Part shown: positions 7,634 to 15,550 of the stretch, piece after piece
Layout: the number at the start of each line of letters is the position of its first letter
Numbering within the stretch: the stretch's first letter is position 1
Translations under genes and position numbers: made by a program
Notes under the pieces: generated by a model
Seen by the model: the letters and a program-made list of their open reading frames with translations, nothing else
Told to the model about the DNA's origin: nothing
The model's database searches: none
DNA from: JAZSMJ01 sp045535815
GTDB lineage: Bacteria; Bacillota; Clostridia; Oscillospirales; CAG-272
Assembly: GCA_045535815.1 (NCBI GenBank)
Contig: JAZSMJ010000065.1
Location: 1-32,128 of the forward strand
Length of the DNA stretch: 32,128 bases
Reading direction: 5' to 3'

Positions 7634-8257
7634 ATGGCAAGATATACAGGTCCTGTTTGCAGACTCTGCCGCAGAGAAGGCACAAAGCTTTTCCTTAAGG
7701 GAGACAGATGCCTTGCAAAGTGCACTCTTGACAGAAGACCCGCAGCTCCCGGTCAGCACGGTGCTTCCAGAAAGAAGGTTGAAGAATACGGCAGACAGCT
7801 CAGAGAAAAGCAGAAGGCTAAGAGATACTACGGCGTTCTTGAAGGTCAGTTCGCTGAATACTTCAATAAGGCCGACAAGATGGAAGGCGTAACAGGTGAA
7901 AACCTTCTCAGCATACTTGAGCGCCGTCTTGATAACGTTGTTTACAGAATGGGTATGGCTAACAGCCGTAAGGAAGCTCGTCAGCTCGTATTGCACGGTC
8001 ACTTCACACTTAACGGTAAGAAGGTAACAATCCCGTCCATCATGATCAAGGTCGGAGACGTTATCGGAGTTAAGGAAAAGAGCCGTTCATCTGAAAAGAT
8101 CAAGGAGCTTATCGAGGGTCTCGAAACACAGGTAACACCTAAGTGGCTCGATCTTGATAAGACAGCTGCAGTTGCAAAGGTAGTAGCTTATCCGAAGAGA
8201 GAAGACATCGACTTCCCGTTCGAAGAGCAGCTCATCGTCGAATTGTACTCCAAGTAA
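7634..8257 (+). CDS. rpsD: 30S ribosomal protein S4
   Basis: S4 nucleates 30S assembly and in several bacteria regulates its own operon. The product is 207 residues. The N-terminus MARYTGPVCRLCRREGTKLF is followed by the S4 core and the S4 RNA-binding domain (LERRLDNVVYRMGMANSRKE, then ARQLVLHGHFTLNGKKV). CRLC, C27 and C31 (RCLAKC) give a potential zinc-cysteine cluster, as in C+ forms of S4. Here S4 lies inside the alpha operon, as in many Clostridia but unlike Bacillus. Confidence 0.96.
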   Translation: MARYTGPVCRLCRREGTKLFLKGDRCLAKCTLDRRPAAPGQHGASRKKVEEYGRQLREKQKAKRYYGVLEGQFAEYFNKADKMEGVTGENLLSILERRLDNVVYRMGMANSRKEARQLVLHGHFTLNGKKVTIPSIMIKVGDVIGVKEKSRSSEKIKELIEGLETQVTPKWLDLDKTAAVAKVVAYPKREDIDFPFEEQLIVELYSK

Positions 8258-8349
8258 TACCCCAGCCCTTTTAGTACGTAGCCGGCGTTGTACGTTAGAA
8301 GCCGGACGCAAGCAACTGATATTATATGCAGTAATAGGAGGGTAATTGA

Positions 8350-9300
8350 ATGATTGAAATAGAAAAGCCTAATATAACCACGGCTTATCTCAGCGAAGAC
8401 GGAAAAAGCGGAACGTTTGTTGTTGAACCCCTTGAAAGAGGTTACGGTACAACTCTCGGTAACTCACTTCGCAGAGTACTTTTGAGCTCTCTTCCCGGCG
8501 TTGCCGTTATGTCTATCAAGATAGACGGCGTGCTCCATGAGATCTCAACTGTATCAGGTGTTAAGGAAGACGTTACTGAGATCGTACTCAACGTCAAGGG
8601 TGTCGTTGCAAAGCTCCATACAAATGAGCAGAAAACGGTAATAATAGACGTTACAGGTCCGTGTAATGTAACGGCAGGTGATATAAAAGCTGATGCCGAT
8701 ATCGAAATTCTTAATCCCGAGCAGCATATTGCAACCGTAAGTGATAATGCCAGATTCTATATGGAAATGACGTTCGATCACGGTCGTGGATATGTTTCTC
8801 AGGAAAAGAATAAGCAGAACAATCATGCCGCAATCGGCGTAATATTTACAGACTCTATATACACACCCGTTTACAACGTAAGCTATAAGGTGGAGAATAC
8901 CAGAGTCGGTAACATCACCGATTACGACAAGCTGACACTTGAAGTACTCACAAACGGTACTGTTTCCGCTAAAGAGGCAGTTTCGTTTGCCGCCAAGATA
9001 CTCAACGAGCATCTCAATCTGTTCGTAAATCTTTCTGAAGAAGGACAGAGAGCAGAGGTTCTGGTTGAAAGAGAAGAAACCATTAAAGAAAAAGTTCTTG
9101 AGATGACCATTGAGGAGCTTGACATGTCCGTAAGAAGCTTCAACTGCTTGAAGCGTGCGGGCATTGACACGGTAGAGGATCTTACCAACAGAACGGAAGA
9201 AGATATGATCAAGGTCAGAAACCTTGGTAAAAAATCACTTGAAGAAGTAATACTCAAATTGCATTCACTCGGTCTCGACCTCAGAAAAGAAGAAGAGTAA
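8350..9300 (+). CDS. rpoA: DNA-directed RNA polymerase subunit alpha
   Basis: The alpha subunit assembles RNA polymerase and binds UP elements. The product is 316 residues: an N-terminal dimerisation domain (YGTTLGNSLRRVLLSSLPG is diagnostic), a linker near 225-245, and the C-terminal domain (LDMSVRSFNCLKRAGIDTVE and KVRNLGKKSLEEV). A strong AGGAGGG site lies 8 bp upstream of the ATG. The 92-bp gap after rpsD contains a loose CCGGC/GCCGG inverted repeat (about 8282-8305) and no clear promoter or terminator. Confidence 0.97.
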   Translation: MIEIEKPNITTAYLSEDGKSGTFVVEPLERGYGTTLGNSLRRVLLSSLPGVAVMSIKIDGVLHEISTVSGVKEDVTEIVLNVKGVVAKLHTNEQKTVIIDVTGPCNVTAGDIKADADIEILNPEQHIATVSDNARFYMEMTFDHGRGYVSQEKNKQNNHAAIGVIFTDSIYTPVYNVSYKVENTRVGNITDYDKLTLEVLTNGTVSAKEAVSFAAKILNEHLNLFVNLSEEGQRAEVLVEREETIKEKVLEMTIEELDMSVRSFNCLKRAGIDTVEDLTNRTEEDMIKVRNLGKKSLEEVILKLHSLGLDLRKEEE

Positions 9301-9336
9301 GAGTGTATATATGAACGCTTAAAGGAGGTAAATTAA

Positions 9337-9687
9337 ATGCCAGGAACAAGAAAACTCGGCAGAACTACCGATCACCGCAAGGCTATGCTCAGAGGCATGG
9401 TAACATACTTGCTTGAAAACGGTTCTATCGAGACAACTCTCACAAGAGCAAAAGAAGTTCGCAGCCTTGCTGAGAAGATGATAACGCTCGGTAAAACAAA
9501 TACACTTGCTTCACGCCGTGCAGCACTTGCATTTATAACCAAAGAAGACGTCGTAAAGAAGCTGTTTGATCAGATCGCACCTAAGTATGCATCTCTGAAC
9601 GGTGGATATACAGCTATATATAAGCTCGGTCCCCGCCGTGGTGATGCTGCTGAAATGGCACTCATCAAGCTTATCGACGTTGAATAA
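9337..9687 (+). CDS. rplQ: 50S ribosomal protein L17
   Basis: L17 is a large-subunit protein near the exit tunnel. The product is 116 residues, MPGTRKLGRTTDHRKAMLRG at the start and GYTAIYKLGPRRGDAAEMALI near the end. A full AAAGGAGGT site lies upstream. It is the last gene of the ribosomal operon; terminators follow. In many Firmicutes the ECF transporter ATPases come next, but not here. Confidence 0.97.
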   Translation: MPGTRKLGRTTDHRKAMLRGMVTYLLENGSIETTLTRAKEVRSLAEKMITLGKTNTLASRRAALAFITKEDVVKKLFDQIAPKYASLNGGYTAIYKLGPRRGDAAEMALIKLIDVE

Positions 9688-9728
9688 TTTCAACTTATAA
9701 ATTAAGCACTAACACAGTGCTGAACCAA

Positions 9729-9762
9729 AACACCGACCTCGTGCGTTGAGGTCGGTGTTTTT
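9729..9762 (+). terminator. Intrinsic terminator of the spc-alpha operon
   Basis: A 12-bp perfect stem (9729-9740 with 9748-9759), loop GTGCGTT, followed by a T run. It lies 42 bp after the rplQ stop. A smaller GCACT/AGTGC hairpin at 9706-9720 precedes it. Confidence 0.93.
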
Positions 9763-9893
9763 ATGTGCGCGGAGATTTTATAAGGGGAGATTTATATGGA
9801 GGAGGACTTTTTACAAAAAGTCCTCCCCCACACCCCCTCTCAAAAATCTTTGGGGCATTTTTCTTTGAAAAGTGCGAACAACGCACTACATTA

Positions 9894-9926
9894 AAAAAGA
9901 GGTCTCAAACAACGAGACCTCTTTTT
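9894..9926. terminator. Second terminator-like hairpin after rplQ
   Basis: A 13-bp perfect stem (9894-9906 with 9914-9926), A-rich on the left and T-rich on the right, so it could work in both directions between the convergent rplQ and coaW. Its GAGGTCTC/GAGACCTC core resembles the stems of the hairpins on either side. Between it and the first terminator lies another hairpin (9801-9819/9826, ggaggactttt with aaaagtcctcc). Confidence 0.8.
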
Positions 9927-9961
9927 CGCTTGCGTAAATGATAGCGATGTTAGCACAACCA

Positions 9962-9992
9962 AAAAACGACCTCGGCGTTTGAGGTCGTTTTT
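9962..9992. terminator. Third terminator-like hairpin after rplQ
   Basis: A 12-bp perfect stem (9962-9973 with 9981-9992), loop GGCGTTT, with A and T flanks. The stem core CGACCTC/GAGGTCG repeats that of the first terminator, CCGACCTC/GAGGTCGG. It may be a duplicated terminator or the end of coaW transcription from the other strand. Confidence 0.8.
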
Positions 9993-10029
9993 AAAATGAA
10001 GCACTGTGTTCGTGCTTCCAAAAGAAAAT

Positions 10030-10125
10030 GTTTCTAAAGTTTTTCCGGGGTGCAGGGGCGGGTTTTTTTAAAAAGAGCCCCTGTATTCGTTTCCCCCGTA
10101 TTTCTTTCGTCAAATCAGCAGGGCA
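10030..10125. repeat. Intergenic repeat flanking the 3' end of coaW
   Basis: The remainder of the 448-bp rplQ-coaW gap has no gene. It contains an AAAGTTTTT-led element with a CAGGGGC/GCCCCTG hairpin (about 10052-10083), ending in 10103-10125, which matches 25536-25558 beside folC at 19 of 23 positions. Both copies end just outside the stop codon of a minus-strand gene, which suggests a dispersed extragenic repeat family in this genome. Confidence 0.6.
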
Positions 10126-10135
10126 GAACACCTTA

Positions 10136-10957
10136 TCACTTGAATGCGTGCAGGGCGGCGCCGATTACGGTGCCGAACTGTGAGTTTTCGGGAATGATAA
10201 AATTAACTCCGAACATCTGACTGAGAGAGTCAAAAAGAGGCTTTGCCTGCGGAATGGTGGTCAGATTTCCGGTCAGAACGATATCGTTTATATTAAACGA
10301 TCTTGCGGCGAAGATGGCAAGCATACCTACCGTCTCGAAAACCATATTGATAATACCGAGTGCAAGGTCGCTTCTGTCCGAAAGATCGCTCATCTTACCA
10401 AAGTTTGAAGCGGTCATATCCTTGGGAAGGAGTATATCCTTTTTTGAGATATCGGTAATGCGAAGGTCCACCTTTGAAAGGTCTCCGCCTTCGGCTATCC
10501 TTACGATGTGGGATATGTTGTCCATATCGAGCATCTTCTTTGAAAGACCTACAACGGTACCGCCGCCAAGACCCGTACCGCCGAGATATTTGCTTTCTTT
10601 GCCTTTCTCAGCGTATACTATGGCAGTACCTGTTCCAACGCTGACTATAATCGCCTTGTCAAGCCCGGAAAGATAAAGTCCGCCAAGGCCGAGTGAGTCA
10701 AATTCTGCGCAGGTGGTGCACTCAAGATTATATATAGGCTGAGCTATGTATGAAGATCCGACGCCGGTAACCATAACACGGCGGATATCCTCAAGCTTAA
10801 GATTGTTTTCAACTGTAAATTTTCCAAAAGCTCCGTATATAGAGGTCACCGGGTCGGCAGCCTTGACAAACATCGGAGCGATAAGCGAACGGTCAGCATT
10901 GAAGCCTACTATTTTCGTAGTACTGCCGCCAACGTCTATGCCGATCACTGTGCTCAT
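10136..10957 (-). CDS. coaW: Type II pantothenate kinase
   Basis: Phosphorylates pantothenate in the first step of coenzyme A synthesis. The product is 273 residues of the actin-like/hexokinase (ASKHA) fold. The N-terminal phosphate loop is VIGIDVGGSTTKIVGF (residues 4-19); a second glycine loop is IIVSVGTGTAIVYAEKG, followed by GGTGLGGGTVVGLSKKML and the C-terminal FGTVIGAALHAF. This matches the eukaryote-like type II kinases (Fumble family) found in Staphylococcus and Clostridia. AAAGGATG precedes the ATG. The gene has its own promoter (10994-11022). Confidence 0.9.
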   Translation of the reverse strand: MSTVIGIDVGGSTTKIVGFNADRSLIAPMFVKAADPVTSIYGAFGKFTVENNLKLEDIRRVMVTGVGSSYIAQPIYNLECTTCAEFDSLGLGGLYLSGLDKAIIVSVGTGTAIVYAEKGKESKYLGGTGLGGGTVVGLSKKMLDMDNISHIVRIAEGGDLSKVDLRITDISKKDILLPKDMTASNFGKMSDLSDRSDLALGIINMVFETVGMLAIFAARSFNINDIVLTGNLTTIPQAKPLFDSLSQMFGVNFIIPENSQFGTVIGAALHAFK

Positions 10958-10993
10958 AATATCATCCTTTCATAGGAATTTTTTACGTAAAAC

Positions 10994-11022
10994 AGTATAC
11001 CATTTTTTTATAAAAAAAGCAA
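10994..11022 (-). promoter_or_regulatory. Promoter of coaW
   Basis: On the minus strand: TTGCTT (11022-11017), a 17-bp spacer, then TATACT (10999-10994). It lies about 40 bp upstream of the coaW start and partly overlaps the poly-T tract of the upstream gene's terminator. Confidence 0.75.
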
Positions 11023-11043
11023 TACCCATATAAAAAGGGTATT
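11012..11043 (-). terminator. Terminator of the gpr-spoIIP-secreted protein unit
   Basis: On the minus strand, AATACCC (11043-11037) pairs with GGGTATT (11027-11021), and a T-rich tract follows. The left arm overlaps the stop codon of the gene at 11042-11380. Confidence 0.75.
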
Positions 11044-11380
11044 ACTCTATGGCGTTTATGCAGTCGATCGCTTTGCCTACGTCAACCGAAACTGCCTCCG
11101 AAATGCTTTTTGTAAGAGCAGTTACTGACGAGGGCAGATAATTCTCGTTTGTTTTTATAAGGTCTGAGAGCTTTGATGCGACAAGATCGGTCTTTTCTTT
11201 ATCAAGACTGAAATAGTGACCGAGTATCACAATGCTGTAGTCGTATTGGTCGGCGCTTACCGAAAGTGCGGCAGAGGAGGTGCCGTAAACGGTGCTCGTG
11301 CTTGTGTCTGCGTGAACTATAGCAACTACGGTAAACAGTACCATAACACTGACTAAAAGAGATATAAAAAAGTTTTTCAT
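11042..11380 (-). CDS. Small secreted protein of unknown function, downstream of spoIIP
   Basis: I do not recognise a family. The product is 112 residues. A hydrophobic N-terminus (residues 4-22) ends in IVHADT, a plausible signal-peptidase site after VHA, leaving about 87 residues outside the membrane. The mature part is rich in Ser, Thr and Ala, has no cysteine except one near the C-terminus, and is predicted largely helical. An excellent ribosome site (CGGAGG) lies upstream. It begins 13 bp after spoIIP with no terminator between, and is closed by a terminator at its stop, so it is probably co-expressed with spoIIP during sporulation. That link is an inference from position. Confidence 0.75.
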   Translation of the reverse strand: MKNFFISLLVSVMVLFTVVAIVHADTSTSTVYGTSSAALSVSADQYDYSIVILGHYFSLDKEKTDLVASKLSDLIKTNENYLPSSVTALTKSISEAVSVDVGKAIDCINAIE

Positions 11381-11393
11381 TATATCCTCCGTT

Positions 11394-12431
11394 TTATTGT
11401 CCTTTTATGTAGCTTGACAGGGCTTGAGCAAAGACCGCTGCCGCCTGCTTGGCTTCGTCGAGAGTGTTTCCGCAGGAGCCGACCTCAAGCAAGAGCGCCC
11501 TTTCGGAAAGCTGCTGGTTGAAGGATGAGGCTCGAAGATCGATCGGACGGGTGATTCCCGGTGATATAGCTTCAAGTGAGAACTGAAGCTCCAATGCCAT
11601 CTCGAGATTATCCTGCCAGTGTGGATAATTCGCACCGTTTTGATCGGATCCTACCAAAAGCATAAGCTGTGCGCTTCCGTCTGCAGATAACGTGCGCACC
11701 ATTCTGCCGTCTTCGTATATGATCGCATCTCGGTGAAGATCTATTACCAGCTCTATGCTTGGATGCTCACTCAAGCACTCTATCACTGTCTTTGCGGATT
11801 CGTTATAAGAGGTAAGATAAGACTCCTTGTCGTGCATCTTCTTTACGTGAAGGGTAGGGATACCGCTGTCCTCGAGTGCCTGAGCTAATGCGGCACCTAC
11901 TGCGACTACGTTTTCTTCGATATTGTCTGAGCGTGCAAGCTCATCCTCCTGAAAATAATAGGATCCGTTATCGGAATATGCCTCGGTGCCGTGAGTGTGG
12001 ATTATCAAAACGACTGGAGCGTTTTCGGAAAGCGAAGCATCGCTTTGAGAAAGCGCCGGGACGCTTTTTGATGCCAAAAGGTCTATTTTGGGTGAATAAG
12101 AGGTCTCGTTTTTTATGCAGACCTCGCCTTTGCTTTTATATGGGATATTCTCCGTAACTATTGCGAAGCTCCCCTCGGGTATTGTGCCTGAGGGAGTGTC
12201 TTGATAAAAGTGGGAGGCTTGCTCGCTTTCAGCCTCGGGAGTGTCCGGAACGGATGCAAAAATGCGGCTAATCGAAGATGCAGACGATACCTTGGGCGGC
12301 GGGAAGGGAACCTCGGGGAAAAGAAACTGTCCGATACCCACTATAAGCGTTAAAAGTATGACCAAGATCATCTCAAAGCATATAAGTGCTTTTATTGAGC
12401 TCAGTATTTTTAGAATGCCCGATCTTCTCAT
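11394..12431 (-). CDS. spoIIP: Stage II sporulation protein P (engulfment peptidoglycan hydrolase)
   Basis: SpoIIP is a membrane-anchored amidase/endopeptidase that works with SpoIID and SpoIIM in septal peptidoglycan removal during engulfment. The product is 345 residues: one membrane segment at about 15-38, a Ser/Pro-rich linker to about 135, and the catalytic domain to the end. Family motifs are IIHTHGTEAY (H145, H147), VIDLHRDAI (H233) and LLLEVGSCGNTLDEA (E316), which are the expected zinc and catalytic residues. The start has AAAAGGAG. It follows gpr after 70 bp, an order conserved in spore formers. Confidence 0.95.
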   Translation of the reverse strand: MRRSGILKILSSIKALICFEMILVILLTLIVGIGQFLFPEVPFPPPKVSSASSISRIFASVPDTPEAESEQASHFYQDTPSGTIPEGSFAIVTENIPYKSKGEVCIKNETSYSPKIDLLASKSVPALSQSDASLSENAPVVLIIHTHGTEAYSDNGSYYFQEDELARSDNIEENVVAVGAALAQALEDSGIPTLHVKKMHDKESYLTSYNESAKTVIECLSEHPSIELVIDLHRDAIIYEDGRMVRTLSADGSAQLMLLVGSDQNGANYPHWQDNLEMALELQFSLEAISPGITRPIDLRASSFNQQLSERALLLEVGSCGNTLDEAKQAAAVFAQALSSYIKGQ

Positions 12432-12501
12432 ATAAACTCCTTTTCAGGTGAATATCCTCTTGATTATTTATATTAAAGTGAGGGCATTTCTATTCACGCT
12501 T

Positions 12502-13374
12502 TTATGCAAAAGCGAGGTTTATCGAGTGTGCAATCAGTCTTGCCAGCTCTGATACTGCAACGTCGCTGTCCTTTAACGACACCATAAAATTTTTTCCGTT
12601 GTCAAGCACCTCTTTAAGCGAAGCGTCTATATCCTCAATTCCTGCCTTGCCGAGGGCATCGTAGACAAGCGTTGACGAGTCAACGACTGTGGGCGCTCCT
12701 ATTGCTATGACGGGACAGCCAAGCGTCTCCTTTGATAATACCTGCCTTTTGTTTCCGATACCTGAGCCGGGAGCAATAGGACTGTTTGAGAGCTGAACGG
12801 TTTGAGCAAGCCGATCAACACTTCGTGAGGCAAGAGCATCAATAACTATGATAAGTGAGGGTGATATCTTTTCAGCGGCACCTTTTATCAGCTCGAGAGT
12901 CTCTATACCGGTCTGCCCTACCACGCCCGGAGCTATTGCCGATATCTCACAGCCGTATCCTATTCTATCGTAAAGGGCAGGACTTACCGTTTTAATATGC
13001 CGTGTGACCGATATTCCCTTTACGGCAAGCGGACCTAATGCGTCTGCCGTAATAAAGCGGTTGCCAAGACCTGCAACGAGCATGCTTTTGCATTTGCCGA
13101 TGGCCTCGTGTACCATTTTCTTAAGCTCGCTTGAAATTATATCGGCGGTCCTGTCAAACAGACTGTCTTCTCCCAGCCACAGACTGCCGAAGCTTACCGT
13201 AACGTATCTGCCGACGCTCTTTCCGTATCTTTTTGCGGCATCCTCGCTTAGTATATCAACGGATGAGACAGCGATCCCGTCCTCATCACGATGTGTTTGT
13301 GCAATTCCGCTGTCCTCCGTGTCATCACAAGCCGTGCATTCCGATGCAAGATCGGTGCGTATATATTGATTCGT
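12502..13374 (-). CDS. gpr: GPR endopeptidase (spore germination protease), apparent ACG start
   Basis: GPR degrades the small acid-soluble proteins at germination. The family aspartates are visible in ITADALGP (D111) and VIDALASRS (D179), with TGIETLELIKG and GSGIGNKRQVLSKETLGCPV. The first in-frame ATG (13116) would remove the conserved N-terminus, so it cannot be the true start. Upstream the frame encodes YIRTDLASE, the classical GPR opening, and then VGRYVTVSFGSLW. No ATG, GTG, TTG or CTG precedes it before the stop at 13528-13530. ACG at 13374-13372 lies 9 bp after AGAAAGG and gives MNQYIRTDLA, 290 residues in all. The exact start is uncertain; the identity is not. Confidence 0.9.
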   Translation of the reverse strand, partial: TNQYIRTDLASECTACDDTEDSGIAQTHRDEDGIAVSSVDILSEDAAKRYGKSVGRYVTVSFGSLWLGEDSLFDRTADIISSELKKMVHEAIGKCKSMLVAGLGNRFITADALGPLAVKGISVTRHIKTVSPALYDRIGYGCEISAIAPGVVGQTGIETLELIKGAAEKISPSLIIVIDALASRSVDRLAQTVQLSNSPIAPGSGIGNKRQVLSKETLGCPVIAIGAPTVVDSSTLVYDALGKAGIEDIDASLKEVLDNGKNFMVSLKDSDVAVSELARLIAHSINLAFA

Positions 13375-13548
13375 AAGATCACGCCTTTCTTTGTTTTTTA
13401 CGCTTTTATTATTGGCAAAACAATCTATTTTTATGTATTGTATAGGCGTATTATCGGCAATCTGTTTGGCAAAATGTACATTTTTGAAGTCAAAAATTGT
13501 GCAATCGTATAAAAAATAAATTGTGACTTAAATCGAGCTGAGAAAACC

Positions 13549-13577
13549 TTGAAATAATTTCGGGAAAATGTTATAAT
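13549..13577 (+). promoter_or_regulatory. Promoter of the OppA-like lipoprotein gene
   Basis: TTGAAA (13549-13554), 17-bp spacer, TATAAT (13572-13577). The leader to the ATG is about 100 nt and holds a GCAATT/AATTGC inverted repeat near 13584-13610. It is divergent from gpr. Confidence 0.85.
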
Positions 13578-13683
13578 GTAGGAAGCAATTTATCGCCATT
13601 TTTTAATTGCTGACATAATAATTCGAATTTATCAAGATAAAGAAAGTTCAGATTATATGCGAAATTCTTAGGAGGAGATCCAA

Positions 13684-15435
13684 ATGAAAAAAATTATTGC
13701 ACTGATGCTGTGCGTTATTACTGTCCTTTCGCTCTTTGTTTTTACAGGATGCAACGGCAGTGAGGGTGACAGTGCGAACAGCACATCTTCAGACAAAGGC
13801 GCGATCATCCCGGTCTATCTTTCAACCGAGATATCCAACTTTGACCCCATTTACGCTTATACCGATGAGGCGGCTGTAAAGATACTCAATATGCTTTACG
13901 TCGGTCTTACGACTATAGATGAAAACGGTAAGGTTCAGAAATCAGTTGCAAGCGGATGGGAATACGAGGCTGATGAAGATGAAGGAACTTACGTCCTTGA
14001 AGTTTATCTGAACTCAACGAGATGGAGTGACGGCCGTAACCTCACTGCAGACGATTTTGTATTTGCATGGAAGAGAATTCTCGATCCCGAATGCTCCAGC
14101 CCTGCATCTGCTATGCTTATGAACATAAAGAACGCTCGCAAGGCTAAGCTTGGGGATTGCTCTATAGATGATATCGGCGTAGTTTCTGCTAATACATATA
14201 CGCTCAGAATCGAATTTGAAAAGGATATTGATTATAAACAGTTCCTTGAAAACTGCGCAAGCCCCGCTCTCGTTGCTCTTCGTGAAGACGTTGTAAAAAG
14301 AGTTGAGAACGACTGGGCTTCCAGCACCACCGTTATGGTATCCAGCGGTCCCTTCGTTGTAAGAACATACGAGTACGGCAAAACGCTTATCCTCGAAAGA
14401 AATATCTACTACTACCGTAACACAGCAGCTGAAGAAAAGCTCACGAAGTACGTTGTTCCTTACAGACTTGTTGCTGATTACGATATGTCCGGTGAAGAAC
14501 AGCTTGTAGCATATAATGAAGGCAGAGTTCTCTTTGTCGGTGAAATTCCGCTTGAATACCGTGAATCCTATAAAGCGCATGCTGAAGTATCCGATACAAT
14601 GGTTACAAGCACGTATTACTTTAATACAAGAAACGAGCTGTTTGAAGACGCCCGTGTAAGAAACGCTCTTTCTATGGCAATAGACAGAAACGAGCTTGTT
14701 TCAAGAATAGTATTCGCAAAGGCTGCTGACGGTGTCGTTCCTGCAGGCGTATACAATACGTCCAGAAAGGACTCGTTCAGAGAGGTTGGCGGCAACCTTA
14801 TCTCATCTACTGCTGACGTTGAGGGAGCAAAGGCACTTCTTAAGGAAGCAGGCGTTAAGAGCGGAAGCTTCTCTATAACGGTCAGAAAGAATAATGAGGT
14901 TGACAAGGCCGTTGCGGAATACTGCAAGGAAGTTTGGGAAGGTCTTGGATTTAAGGTTACTATCGATACCCTCGGTAACAGAAAATATACCGCAAACGAC
15001 TATGATCTTTACGAGGATAAGTTCCAGAAGGCTTTTGCAGCAGGCGAATTTGACGTTATCGCAATAGATGCTCTTGCAATCTCTACAGATGCTTTTGCAA
15101 CTCTTGCTCCCTTCGCTAAACAGTTTGCAGGTCAGGCTATTGATATCGTTGGTAAGAACTACGATGCTCAGCCTCATATCACCGGATATGACAGCGAAGA
15201 GTACAACAACCTGATTGAAGAAGCCTTCAACGCAGAGGACAGAAAGACTCAGGCAGAGCTTCTCCACCAGGCAGAGCAGGTTCTGATCAAGGATATGCCC
15301 GTTATGCCCTTGTTCGTATATCAGGATGCATATGTTATGAGCAAGGAGCTCAAGAAGCTTGATGAAAACTACTTCGGCGGATTCAACTTTAAGCCTACCA
15401 CTTACAAGAATTACGTTCCTCCGGTAGAAGAATAA
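13684..15435 (+). CDS. Oligopeptide ABC transporter substrate-binding lipoprotein (OppA-like, SBP family 5)
   Basis: Extracytoplasmic solute receptor for a peptide ABC transporter. The product is 583 residues. Residues 1-22 are a lipoprotein signal peptide with lipobox VFTG and lipidated C23, followed by an acidic, Ser-rich linker. The body shows the SBP_bac_5 pattern: STEISNFDPIYAYTDEAA, SGWEYEADEDEGTYVLEVYL, WSDGRNLTADDFVFAWKRIL, RVRNALSMAIDRNELV, and ELLHQAEQVLIKDMPVMPLF near the end. TTAGGAGGAG precedes the ATG. No permease or ATPase genes lie next to it and both ends have transcription signals, so it is an orphan receptor that must use a transporter encoded elsewhere. Substrate is inferred from the family only. 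Confidence 0.92.
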   Translation: MKKIIALMLCVITVLSLFVFTGCNGSEGDSANSTSSDKGAIIPVYLSTEISNFDPIYAYTDEAAVKILNMLYVGLTTIDENGKVQKSVASGWEYEADEDEGTYVLEVYLNSTRWSDGRNLTADDFVFAWKRILDPECSSPASAMLMNIKNARKAKLGDCSIDDIGVVSANTYTLRIEFEKDIDYKQFLENCASPALVALREDVVKRVENDWASSTTVMVSSGPFVVRTYEYGKTLILERNIYYYRNTAAEEKLTKYVVPYRLVADYDMSGEEQLVAYNEGRVLFVGEIPLEYRESYKAHAEVSDTMVTSTYYFNTRNELFEDARVRNALSMAIDRNELVSRIVFAKAADGVVPAGVYNTSRKDSFREVGGNLISSTADVEGAKALLKEAGVKSGSFSITVRKNNEVDKAVAEYCKEVWEGLGFKVTIDTLGNRKYTANDYDLYEDKFQKAFAAGEFDVIAIDALAISTDAFATLAPFAKQFAGQAIDIVGKNYDAQPHITGYDSEEYNNLIEEAFNAEDRKTQAELLHQAEQVLIKDMPVMPLFVYQDAYVMSKELKKLDENYFGGFNFKPTTYKNYVPPVEE

Positions 15436-15445
15436 TTGACTGTCA

Positions 15446-15475
15446 AAGCCGCACGGTAAATCCGTGCGGCTTTTT
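15446..15475 (+). terminator. Terminator of the OppA-like gene
   Basis: An 11-bp GC-rich stem (15446-15456 with 15462-15472), loop TAAAT, followed by TTTTT. It lies 10 bp after the stop codon. Confidence 0.93.
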
Positions 15476-15490
15476 AACTTCGATGCTGTA

Positions 15491-15519
15491 TTTACTTTTT
15501 CCTTTTGATATGGTATAAT
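15491..15519 (+). promoter_or_regulatory. Promoter of the DUF4364 gene
   Basis: TTTACT (15491-15496), 17-bp spacer, TATAAT (15514-15519). Transcription would begin near 15526, which places the ATG at 15530 practically at the 5' end and favours the downstream ATG at 15551. Confidence 0.75.
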
Positions 15520-15550
15520 TAAAAGAAGAATGAAAAATGCGGAGGCTATG

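Noticed and set aside
13445..13480. Possible SigG/SigF promoter for gpr (GTACA and GATAATA on the minus strand)
   Set aside because: Two mismatches and a 19-bp spacer; too weak to list as a promoter.
13291..13512. Open frame on the plus strand opposite the gpr start
   Set aside because: It is antisense to the conserved GPR N-terminus, has no family resemblance and no ribosome site.
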